Positions 1-5,685 of a stretch of DNA of 5,786 nucleotides are shown piece after piece. Source of the DNA: Candidatus Glassiibacteriota bacterium. GTDB taxonomy: Bacteria; Gemmatimonadota; Glassbacteria; GWA2-58-10. The notes beneath the pieces are model-generated. The model did no database searches. It saw nothing but the letters and a program-made list of their open reading frames with translations, and was not told the origin of the DNA. The stretch spans positions 1-5,786 of the forward strand of contig JAFGTO010000410.1 in assembly GCA_016934095.1 (NCBI GenBank), read 5' to 3'. Every line of letters begins with the position of its first letter. The first letter of the stretch is position 1. A program made the translations under genes and the position numbers.

Positions 1-5
1 CTAGA

Positions 6-34
6 GGGGCGTTGAAATAATACCTCAACGCCCC
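6..34. repeat. Perfect 10-bp hairpin at the left end of repeat copy 1
   Basis: GGGGCGTTGA (6-15) and TCAACGCCCC (25-34) are exact reverse complements around a 9-nt loop (16-24, ending ATACC). No T-run follows on either strand (GTAGTG on +, CTAG on -), so it does not look like a standard intrinsic terminator. The stem is unchanged in copy 2, while one loop base differs. Confidence 0.85.
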
Positions 35-57
35 GTAGTGAAATTTATTGCTTCATG

Positions 58-176
58 GGCTGTCAAGGGCAAGGCAAGCAGTTCTGTGCGTATATTGATG
101 TTACTTCTGCTATTTCAAGCATTTACATCAGAGAAACAATTGCGTTGAGAACCGCCCGGAGCTGCCCTTGACAGCC
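58..176. repeat. Long imperfect inverted repeat of copy 1
   Basis: The arms 58-71 and 163-176 pair perfectly over 14 bp. After an asymmetric internal loop, GTTCT (81-85) pairs with AGAAC (148-152). Further in, TGATGT (96-101) pairs with ACATCA (125-130), and TGCT (108-111) pairs with AGCA (118-121) around a 6-nt loop. The whole segment can therefore fold into one long interrupted stalk. The nesting is read from the sequence; whether it folds as RNA or as a DNA cruciform is not known. Confidence 0.75.
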
Positions 177-215
177 ATATTCCCCGAAAATTTATCTTTT
201 CAAAATGAGAGAGAG

Positions 216-1649
216 ATGACAACCCATATCAGCGAACAGGCGCAAAGCACCCGGCACGAGGTATTCAACCCTGCCAGCGGAGAGGTGGTAGGCCACGTGG
301 ACTGGTCCACCCCGGAACAGGTAAACGCCGCAGTCGAGGCAGCCGCCGGGGCTTATCCCGACTGGAGCGGCAGGCCGGTCAAGGAGCGGGCCCAGGTCAT
401 GTTCCGCCTCAAGCAGGTGATCGAGTCCAGCCTGGATGAGCTGAGCGAGCTGTGTTCCGCAGAGAACGGCAAGACCGTGGCGGAATCCAAGGCCGGAATC
501 CTCAAGGGAGTGGAGGTTGTCGAGTACGCGGCCAGCCTGCCGCAGCTCATCGCCGGGCAGTACCTCGAGGTGAGCAGGGGGGTTTCCTGCCGCACGGTGC
601 GGGATCCCCTGGGAGTTGCGGCCTCGATCACCCCGTTCAATTTCCCGGTGATGGTGCCGCTGTGGATGATCCCGCTCGCCCTGGGCTGCGGCAACACCTT
701 GGTGCACAAGCCGAGCGAGCACGTGCCGCTCTCCGCGGTCCGTCTCCGCGAGTACCTGCTCGAGGCCGGCCTGCCCGGGGACGCCTGCCGGGTGGTGCAC
801 GGAGGCCGCCAGGCGGTCGAGACCCTGGTGGAAAACCCGGCGGTGAGGGCGATCGGTTTTGTCGGCTCCTCGCGGGTGGCCGAGATTGTCTACAGGCGGG
901 CCACCAGCCTGAACAAGCGCGTGCTGGCCCTGGGAGGGGCCAAGAACCACCTGGTGCTGCTGCCCGATGCCGACCCTGAAGCCAGCGCCCGGAACATAGT
1001 AGACTCGTTCACCGGCTGCTGCGGCCAGCGCTGCATGGCGGCCAGCGTGCTGCTGGCTGTCGGCGGGGCGCAGGAGATGATCAGTGCAGTGGCCGAAAAA
1101 GCCCGCCGGATCCTGCCGGGCAGGGACATGGGCCCGGTGATCAGCGCAGAGGCCCTGAAAAAGATCACCGCTTATATCGATCAGGCTCAAGCCGACGGGG
1201 CCGAGGTGCTGGTGGACGGACGAGAAGCCGGGCCGCCCGCCGGCGGCGAAAAAGGCTTCTGGATCGGCCCCACCGTGCTGGACAGGGTAACCCCGGAGAT
1301 GAGCGTGGCCCGCGAGGAAATATTCGGCCCGGTGCTCTCGGTAATCCGGGTCTCCACCGTGGAGGAAGCCCTGGCTGTCGAGCGGGCCAGCGAGTACGGC
1401 AACGCCGCCGCGGTCTACACCCAGAACGGTTTCCTGGCCAGGCGCTGCATCGATAGCTTCAACTCCTCGATGATCGGGGTTAACATCGGCGTACCTGTGC
1501 CGCGCGAGCCTTTCTCTTTCGGCGGGCGCAACCGCTCCCGCTTCGGCTACGGCGATATCACCGGCGCCGGGGCAATCGAGTTCTGGACCCAGACCAGGAA
1601 AATCACCGAGAGGTGGAGCCCCAGGAAAGACGCGGACTGGATGAGCTGA
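216..1649 (+). CDS. CoA-acylating (methyl)malonate-semialdehyde dehydrogenase, MmsA/IolA-type ALDH
   Basis: This 477-residue cytoplasmic NAD-dependent aldehyde dehydrogenase resembles the family that converts methylmalonate or malonate semialdehyde to propionyl- or acetyl-CoA with loss of CO2, in valine, inositol or beta-alanine catabolism. Visible motifs are TPFNFPVMVP (oxyanion Asn142), HKPSE (Lys165, cofactor region), FVGSS (215-219), GGAKNH (240-245), GQRCMA with nucleophile Cys273, and REEIFGPVL (Glu368). The general-base Glu of hydrolytic ALDHs, in the ELGGK motif, is absent: the segment reads ALGGAKNH, as in MmsA relatives. The Arg before the Cys and the Arg residues in CRTVRDPLG (124-132) fit carboxylate recognition. 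The ATG at 216 follows a purine stretch (GAGAGAGAG). A TTG at 168 would add 16 residues, partly encoded by the repeat arm, and is less likely. The usual N-terminal strand (INGEW-like) is missing and the loop before DMGPVIS is short. The family call is secure; the exact aldehyde is not. Confidence 0.9.
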   Translation: MTTHISEQAQSTRHEVFNPASGEVVGHVDWSTPEQVNAAVEAAAGAYPDWSGRPVKERAQVMFRLKQVIESSLDELSELCSAENGKTVAESKAGILKGVEVVEYAASLPQLIAGQYLEVSRGVSCRTVRDPLGVAASITPFNFPVMVPLWMIPLALGCGNTLVHKPSEHVPLSAVRLREYLLEAGLPGDACRVVHGGRQAVETLVENPAVRAIGFVGSSRVAEIVYRRATSLNKRVLALGGAKNHLVLLPDADPEASARNIVDSFTGCCGQRCMAASVLLAVGGAQEMISAVAEKARRILPGRDMGPVISAEALKKITAYIDQAQADGAEVLVDGREAGPPAGGEKGFWIGPTVLDRVTPEMSVAREEIFGPVLSVIRVSTVEEALAVERASEYGNAAAVYTQNGFLARRCIDSFNSSMIGVNIGVPVPREPFSFGGRNRSRFGYGDITGAGAIEFWTQTRKITERWSPRKDADWMS

Positions 1650-1717
1650 TGGAAAACACCGGGTCAAGCACGGGCGCGGGGCATGCCCGGCGTGGAACCC
1701 AAGGTAAAGGATTTTAA
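1649..1717 (+). CDS. Possible 22-codon linking ORF between dehydrogenase and membrane protein
   Basis: An ATG at 1649 shares its A with the dehydrogenase stop (TGATG, 1647-1651). The frame runs 22 codons to a TAA at 1715-1717 that shares its last A with the next start (TAATG). The peptide begins MENTGSSTG and ends GTQGKGF; it is hydrophilic with basic residues in its second half, and I do not recognise it. No good Shine-Dalgarno precedes it, so ribosomes would have to reinitiate from the upstream gene. It contains the palindrome GGGCATGCCC (1679-1688). It may be a translational coupler, or coincidence in a 67-nt spacer. Confidence 0.25.
   Translation: MENTGSSTGAGHARRGTQGKGF
1671..1689 (+). 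promoter_or_regulatory. Short GC hairpin/palindrome in the intercistronic spacer
   Basis: CGGGC (1671-1675) can pair with GCCCG (1685-1689), and the exact palindrome GGGCATGCCC (1679-1688) overlaps it. It lies 18 nt before the AAGG site of the membrane-protein gene. It could affect mRNA stability or translation between the two genes, but no T-run follows, so it is not a convincing terminator. Confidence 0.3.
1707..1710 (+). promoter_or_regulatory. Ribosome binding site for the DUF819-family gene
   Basis: AAGG lies inside AAGGTAAAGG, 6 nt before the ATG at 1717. It supports that start and independent initiation of the membrane-protein gene, rather than reliance on coupling alone. Confidence 0.5.
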
Positions 1718-2937
1718 TGGAACAGACCTCGCTGGTACAACCCTCCGACACCTGGGTCCTCTGGACCCTGCTGATCACCTGGGCCTGGCTCTCCCTGGTC
1801 TTCGAGCAGCGCTACAAGTGGGGCTCGCGCCTGAGCGGCCCGGTAATCGCCCTGATCGGCGGCCTGGTGCTCTCCAACACCGGAATCATCCCGGTGCGCA
1901 GCCCGGTCTATGATACGGTCTGGGACTACATCGTGCCGATGTGCATCCCGCTGCTGCTGCTGAAATGCGACCTGAAAAAAATCTGGCGCGAGACCGGCCG
2001 CATGCTGGGCGCTTTCATGATCAGCGCTTTCGGCACTGTGGTGGGGGCTTTCCTGGCCGCCTTCCTGCTGGGCTCGCTGGTGGACCACCTTGTCGAGGTC
2101 TGCGGGATCATGACCGCCAGCTACATCGGCGGGGCGATGAACTTCGTCCAGGCCACCTTGATCTTCCACCCGCCGGAGTCGATCTCCAACGCCCTGATCG
2201 TGGCCGACAACCTGGTGATGGCGGTGCACATCATGGCCATGCTGGCCCTGCCGGGGTTCGCTTTCGCCTACCGCTGGTTCGGCTCGCTGCCGGATGACGA
2301 GCTGTACGAAAACAACGATGCGGCAGGAGGAGAAACGGCGGAAGGGGCGGCGGAATACTGGCGGCCCAGGCCGATCTCTCTGATTGATATCGGCAAGAAC
2401 CTCTCGCTGGCTTTCATCATCGTAACCGCAGCCACCAAGCTCAGCGCGGTGATCGTGCCGCCGGAGATCATCGAGCCTTTCAGCTTCCGCACTCTGATCG
2501 GCAACAAGTACCTGCTCTTCACCTCGCTCACCGTGATTTTCGTGCTCCTGTTTCCCAGGTTCAGCGAGCGCCTGCGCGGCACCCAGGAGATGGGCACTTT
2601 CGCCATCTACATCTTTTTCGTGCTGATCGGCGTGCCGGCCAGCATCAGGAGCATCCTGCTCGAGGCCCCGTTCCTGCTGGTGCTCTGCACCCTGATGGTG
2701 GCAGCCAATGTAGTGGTTACTTTCGGGGTCTGCAAGCTGCTCGGCTTCAGCCTGCAGGAGATGATCCTGGTCTCGATCGCCAACACCGCCGGCCCGATGA
2801 ACTCCGCGGCCATCGCCATCTCGAAGAAGTGGACCAAGCTGGTGCTGCCGGCTTTCCTGGTGGGTATCTGGGGCTACGTGATCGGCACTTACACCGGCTG
2901 GCTGGCGGGCTGGGCGCTGAACGCCCTGCTGAGGTAA
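1717..2937 (+). CDS. DUF819/YjcL-family integral membrane protein, probable transporter
   Basis: This is a 406-residue inner-membrane protein with roughly 11-12 hydrophobic segments, for example near 12-30, 39-60, 96-124, 158-186, 226-247, 262-280, 291-311, 317-342, 346-368 and 374-400. It matches my knowledge of DUF819 (YjcL-like) proteins through an early SNTGIIPVRSPVYDTVWDY segment, IPLLLLKCDLKKIWRETGRM, and two internally similar glycine/asparagine motifs: YIGGAMNFVQ (136-145) and ANTAGPMNSAA (355-365). These may be broken helices of two inverted halves, as in the cation-antiporter/GltS-like superfamily. A hydrophilic acidic loop (about 190-220, with DDELYENND and GGETAEGAAE) separates the halves. 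Length is normal for the family. The substrate is unknown. Position after an MmsA-type dehydrogenase suggests co-transcription and a carboxylate-like solute, which is inference only. Confidence 0.85.
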   Translation: MEQTSLVQPSDTWVLWTLLITWAWLSLVFEQRYKWGSRLSGPVIALIGGLVLSNTGIIPVRSPVYDTVWDYIVPMCIPLLLLKCDLKKIWRETGRMLGAFMISAFGTVVGAFLAAFLLGSLVDHLVEVCGIMTASYIGGAMNFVQATLIFHPPESISNALIVADNLVMAVHIMAMLALPGFAFAYRWFGSLPDDELYENNDAAGGETAEGAAEYWRPRPISLIDIGKNLSLAFIIVTAATKLSAVIVPPEIIEPFSFRTLIGNKYLLFTSLTVIFVLLFPRFSERLRGTQEMGTFAIYIFFVLIGVPASIRSILLEAPFLLVLCTLMVAANVVVTFGVCKLLGFSLQEMILVSIANTAGPMNSAAIAISKKWTKLVLPAFLVGIWGYVIGTYTGWLAGWALNALLR

Positions 2938-2949
2938 GCCCCGGGGGAT

Positions 2950-5478
2950 TTACTTTACCAGTTTCTGCTTAAGCTCCCCATCCTCCAGGTACTCGACCAC
3001 CATCCTGCCCTGCCCCCCGGCCCTGTCCAGCTCCCCGGTCTCGCCCTCTCCCCACCAGGCCAGCACCTTTTCGCCGCCCACCCGGAAGCCGCGAAGCCCT
3101 TCGTAATCCAACTCCTCCACCTCAACCGGGGGGTCGCCCACCCTGGCCGGCAGCATCAGCACCAGGAACCGCATCTCGTCCGCCGGCTCCGAAGTGCGGG
3201 CGCTGAAATGCCACTGCTCCGCGGAGCCCTCGTACCGCTCCTCGGGCGGGACCGGGAATTTCCCGGACTGGCTGAATTCCAGCCCGGCCCCGGCCAGCAG
3301 GCGGACCTCCAGGCCGGCCTCGCCGCTTCTCACATACACCCGGCTGTTTTCCTGGTCCAGCTCCATCTGCTCCAGGGCGTGGAGCAGGTAGTCGAAGCGG
3401 GCCGGGCCGGCTGTTTTCAGGTAGTCGTGCACCGCGATCCAGGGCCTGCCTCCGCCGCCGGAGAAAACCAGGGTGCGGCGCACGGTGAGGGCTTGAGGCT
3501 CCATGGGCGGCACCGGCTCTTGCAGGTATTGACGCCACTGCTCGAGCACTCCATTGTCCTGGGGAATATTATAGGCTGCGGCGCACTCGCCGGTGGCCAC
3601 GGTGAGCGGCCCTGCCTGCTCGAACCGCTCGATCCTCCCCCGGGCGGCCATGCTGGAGGAGGCCTGGCCGCGGCCATTGATCAGGACCGCGTTGTGCGCC
3701 CGGGCCTGGCGGGTCCAGAGGTTGTGGTGCGGGCTGCCGTACCAGGGGTAATAGCCCGAGTCGATCAGCAGGGCCCGGCCGAAAGCATTGACCTGGAAGC
3801 TGTTCTGGTCGGCGTGGCTGTGGCTCCACGAGCCGAAGCGGCTGGACTTGAACAGCACCCAGACATCGCTCTCTGCATCTCCCAGGCCGGAGTGCACGGC
3901 CACCCAGCCTATGTCCCTGAGCCACCTGGCGCGCGGCAGCCCCTCCGGCGCCAGCGGCCGGAAGCCGGCGGGCACGGCGTTGATCACCGCTACCACGTCC
4001 TCCATGAACCACTCCTTCCAGTCCATGTTTTCCTTCAGCACCTGCAGCCTGGAGAGGTGGCTGTCATCGTAGCGGATATTCTCCGCCTGCCAGAGCAGGA
4101 CCGGGTCATGGAAAGTGCGGGCGTATTTCTGCAGCAGGAGTTTCTCGATCAGGTTGGGCGCGGCTTCCCCATGGTCGCCGAACCCGCCCCTGGGTGCGTA
4201 GGGCGGGTGGAAATAGACTGCGAAGTAACCGTTGTTGCGGAAGAAAGGCTTGCGGTAGAGGTCGATCCCGGCGGCCTCGCGCAGGGCATCGGCAAAGCCG
4301 GTCAGCCAGAACACGTAGGCCGACCAGTAGCTGAGGCCCTGGGCCCAGCCTCCGTCATCCCCGCCCCAGGAGGGGTACGAGGTGAGGTAGGAGCGCAGCA
4401 CGTAGTCCAGCCAGGCTTCGGCCTCGGGCAGCTCGCCCAGCAGCGACAAGCCCGCCAGGCCCAGGAAAGCCAGCACCCTGCCCTCGTGGTTGGACCAGGG
4501 ATTGGACAGGAAGTCATGCTGCTGCAGAACCTCCAATACCTGGTCGCCCCGCTCGCGCAGCGAGCCCAGGACCAGCTCTTTCTCGCGGGGACTCAGCTCG
4601 CCGGCCAGCCAGTCGTAGGCCACTGCCAGGCGCTCGAGCATGGGCATCGAGGCCTCATCGTTGCCTGTGGAGCCGTCCGGCAGCTTCAGGTTGTGCGAGG
4701 TGGTCCCCCTGGGGTCCCAGCCCGCCAGGTGGACCAGCCATTTTTTGGCAGCCTCCAGGTAGCGATCCTCCCCGGTGATCTTCCAGACCAGGGCCAGCCT
4801 TACCGCGTGGGCGCTGCCTGCTTTTCCCGGGGTGTAGATCCTGCGCCACTCGGAGACCTCGAAAACACCGTCCTTGTAAGGCGCAGGCTCCAGGTAGAGC
4901 TCCTCCTCCAGGGCCAGGTCAGCCAGGCCGCGGCACAGCTCCCAGAAAGGCGACCTACCCTGATCCACCGCCTCCCTGATCCTGGTGAGCTGCCCAGGCG
5001 TGAGAAAGACCCTAGGCCTGAGCCCCTGCAGCTTCTCCCTGAGCAGACCCAGATCCGGCATGGCCAGGGTCTCCAGCCCTTCCCCCACCGCGAAGCTGCG
5101 CAGTCGCGACCTGCCCAGGGGCTTCCCGGACCGGTCCCGGTAGACCACCAGCCAGGAGTATTCTCCAGGCCCGAGCGGGGCATCCAGGGCGGCCACGGTG
5201 GAGCGCAGGTCAGCCACGCTCAGGTATAACTCCTCACCCCGGCCCCCGCGATAGAGCACCAGGCGGTAAGAAGCAGCCTGCTCGTAGGCGGTCCAGGTGA
5301 ACCCCGGCGGGTTGAGCTCGAGCACGGCCCTGTCTTGGGGGTAATGCAGCAGGTGCAGGCCGGCCGGCACGGGTTCGGCTTCGGCCAGGGAGATATATAC
5401 TCCGGCTGCAAGACCGCTCCGGAAAAGCAGGACCGTCAGAATCAACGCTGCGGGATACGCCATCCTGGTACCCGGCAT
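2950..5478 (-). CDS. Secreted heparinase II/III-family protein (DUF4962-type N-terminus), probable polysaccharide lyase
   Basis: This is an 842-residue exported protein. Residues 1 to about 30 form a signal peptide (basic MPGTRMAYP, then the hydrophobic core AALILTVLLF). Residues about 36-133 look like an Ig/Fn3-type module with LNPPGFTW. Residues about 150-480 are the alpha/alpha-toroid starting RPRVFLTPGQL. Residues about 515-840 are the heparinase II/III-like beta-sandwich. Candidate catalytic residues are Asn330-His331-Glu332 (WSNHEG), Tyr384 (GGWAQGLSYW) and His436 (FGDHGE). His553/His555 (SHSHADQ), Asp573 (IDSGYY) and His595 (RAHNAV) resemble the heparinase II zinc site. Family members cleave uronic-acid glycans by beta-elimination; related folds include dermatan-sulfate epimerase, so epimerase activity is not excluded. 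AGGAGG 7 nt before the ATG fixes the start. It converges with the DUF819 gene and lies downstream of repeat copy 2. The substrate (heparan, chondroitin, ulvan or alginate type) cannot be read. Confidence 0.88.
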   Translation of the reverse strand: MPGTRMAYPAALILTVLLFRSGLAAGVYISLAEAEPVPAGLHLLHYPQDRAVLELNPPGFTWTAYEQAASYRLVLYRGGRGEELYLSVADLRSTVAALDAPLGPGEYSWLVVYRDRSGKPLGRSRLRSFAVGEGLETLAMPDLGLLREKLQGLRPRVFLTPGQLTRIREAVDQGRSPFWELCRGLADLALEEELYLEPAPYKDGVFEVSEWRRIYTPGKAGSAHAVRLALVWKITGEDRYLEAAKKWLVHLAGWDPRGTTSHNLKLPDGSTGNDEASMPMLERLAVAYDWLAGELSPREKELVLGSLRERGDQVLEVLQQHDFLSNPWSNHEGRVLAFLGLAGLSLLGELPEAEAWLDYVLRSYLTSYPSWGGDDGGWAQGLSYWSAYVFWLTGFADALREAAGIDLYRKPFFRNNGYFAVYFHPPYAPRGGFGDHGEAAPNLIEKLLLQKYARTFHDPVLLWQAENIRYDDSHLSRLQVLKENMDWKEWFMEDVVAVINAVPAGFRPLAPEGLPRARWLRDIGWVAVHSGLGDAESDVWVLFKSSRFGSWSHSHADQNSFQVNAFGRALLIDSGYYPWYGSPHHNLWTRQARAHNAVLINGRGQASSSMAARGRIERFEQAGPLTVATGECAAAYNIPQDNGVLEQWRQYLQEPVPPMEPQALTVRRTLVFSGGGGRPWIAVHDYLKTAGPARFDYLLHALEQMELDQENSRVYVRSGEAGLEVRLLAGAGLEFSQSGKFPVPPEERYEGSAEQWHFSARTSEPADEMRFLVLMLPARVGDPPVEVEELDYEGLRGFRVGGEKVLAWWGEGETGELDRAGGQGRMVVEYLEDGELKQKLVK

Positions 5479-5485
5479 GGGAGTT

Positions 5486-5491
5486 CCTCCT
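5486..5491 (-). promoter_or_regulatory. Strong ribosome binding site for the heparinase-family gene
   Basis: On the - strand AGGAGG lies 7 nt before the ATG at 5478. It is the best Shine-Dalgarno match in the window and selects this start over the in-frame ATG six codons in. Confidence 0.85.
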
Positions 5492-5513
5492 GGTAATAGT
5501 GCAGGTTAGTTGA

Positions 5514-5542
5514 GGGGCGTTGAAAAAATACCTCAACGCCCC
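5514..5542. repeat. Perfect 10-bp hairpin at the left end of repeat copy 2
   Basis: GGGGCGTTGA (5514-5523) pairs exactly with TCAACGCCCC (5533-5542) around a 9-nt loop (AAAAATACC). Its stem is identical to copy 1. On the - strand it lies just ahead of the heparinase-family Shine-Dalgarno and is not followed by a T-run. Confidence 0.85.
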
Positions 5543-5565
5543 GTGGTGCAATTTATTGTTTCATG

Positions 5566-5685
5566 GGCTGTCAAGGGCAAGACAAGCCGTTTCCAGTGTA
5601 ATTGCAAGAATTCCTATATGTTATGCATTTAATGCCTTCTTGCCGCACGTTGTTGTCATAAGAGTGGAAACGGCCCTTGACAGCC
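5566..5685. repeat. Long imperfect inverted repeat of copy 2
   Basis: The arms 5566-5578 and 5673-5685 pair over 13 bp. An 8-nt bulge (AAGACAAG, 5579-5586) on the left side follows, then CGTTTCCA (5588-5595) pairs with TGGAAACG (5665-5672). Deeper, GCAAGAA (5604-5610) pairs with TTCTTGC (5637-5643), and GCAT (5625-5628) may pair with ATGC (5632-5635). Only the outer arm matches copy 1 in sequence, while the inner helices have their own sequences. Confidence 0.75.

Larger units (their letters stand above)
4..176. repeat. Structured intergenic repeat, copy 1
   Basis: This 173-bp element recurs in the same orientation at 5512-5685. Its parts are a perfect 10-bp hairpin (6-34), a linker (35-57), a left arm beginning GGCTGTCAAGGGCA (58-71), an AT-rich core (about 86-147) and a right arm TGCCCTTGACAGCC (163-176). 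Over positions 6-83 I count 6 mismatches and no gaps against copy 2. The cores differ much more, although the total lengths differ by only one base. It fills the region upstream of the dehydrogenase gene and may extend left past the window edge. No coding sequence is evident in it. It could be a non-autonomous mobile element, a REP-like family or a structured RNA. The repetition and pairing are seen directly; the function is unknown. Confidence 0.85.
5512..5685. repeat. Structured intergenic repeat, copy 2
   Basis: This is a direct repeat of the element at 4-176, with the same order: hairpin (5514-5542), linker with ATTTATTG (5543-5565), left arm GGCTGTCAAGGGC (5566-5578), AT-rich core, and right arm GCCCTTGACAGCC (5673-5685). 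Relative to copy 1 the differences in the first 78 bp are at 5526, 5545, 5549, 5559, 5582 and 5588. It starts 33 nt upstream of the heparinase-family start, so the hairpin could lie in that gene's leader if transcription begins further upstream. No transposase is present in the window. Confidence 0.85.

Noticed and set aside
6..34. Hairpins 6-34 and 5514-5542 as intrinsic terminators
   Set aside because: The stems are strong, but no T-rich tract follows them on either strand.
4..176. Integron attC site, CRISPR repeat or retron RNA as the identity of the repeat
   Set aside because: The core attC boxes (RYYYAAC and GTTRRRY) are not matched, there is no spacer-repeat array, and no integrase, Cas or reverse transcriptase gene lies in the window.
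168..215. TTG start that extends the dehydrogenase by 16 residues
   Set aside because: The TTG and the codons after it are part of the repeat's right arm (CCCTTGACAGCC). The added residues do not restore the family's N-terminal strand, and an ATG follows at 216.
205..219. Four-codon ATG frame ending TGA that overlaps the dehydrogenase start (ATGA)
   Set aside because: Too short and too likely by chance in a GAGAGA stretch to call an upstream ORF; kept only as a note.
192..1778. 528-codon open frame on the - strand across the dehydrogenase gene
   Set aside because: It is antisense to a gene with clear ALDH motifs. Its translation is low-complexity, rich in Gly, His, Ala and Arg, without recognisable domains, as expected from GC-rich codon bias.
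1683..1913. 76-codon frame starting at the ATG at 1683
   Set aside because: It runs out of frame through the membrane-protein gene, has no Shine-Dalgarno and reads as composition-driven sequence.
3208..5229. 673-codon open frame on the + strand across the heparinase-family gene
   Set aside because: It is the antisense shadow of a well-supported gene, with composition-driven protein (Gly, Gln, Val, Pro, Arg rich) and no motif or convincing start.
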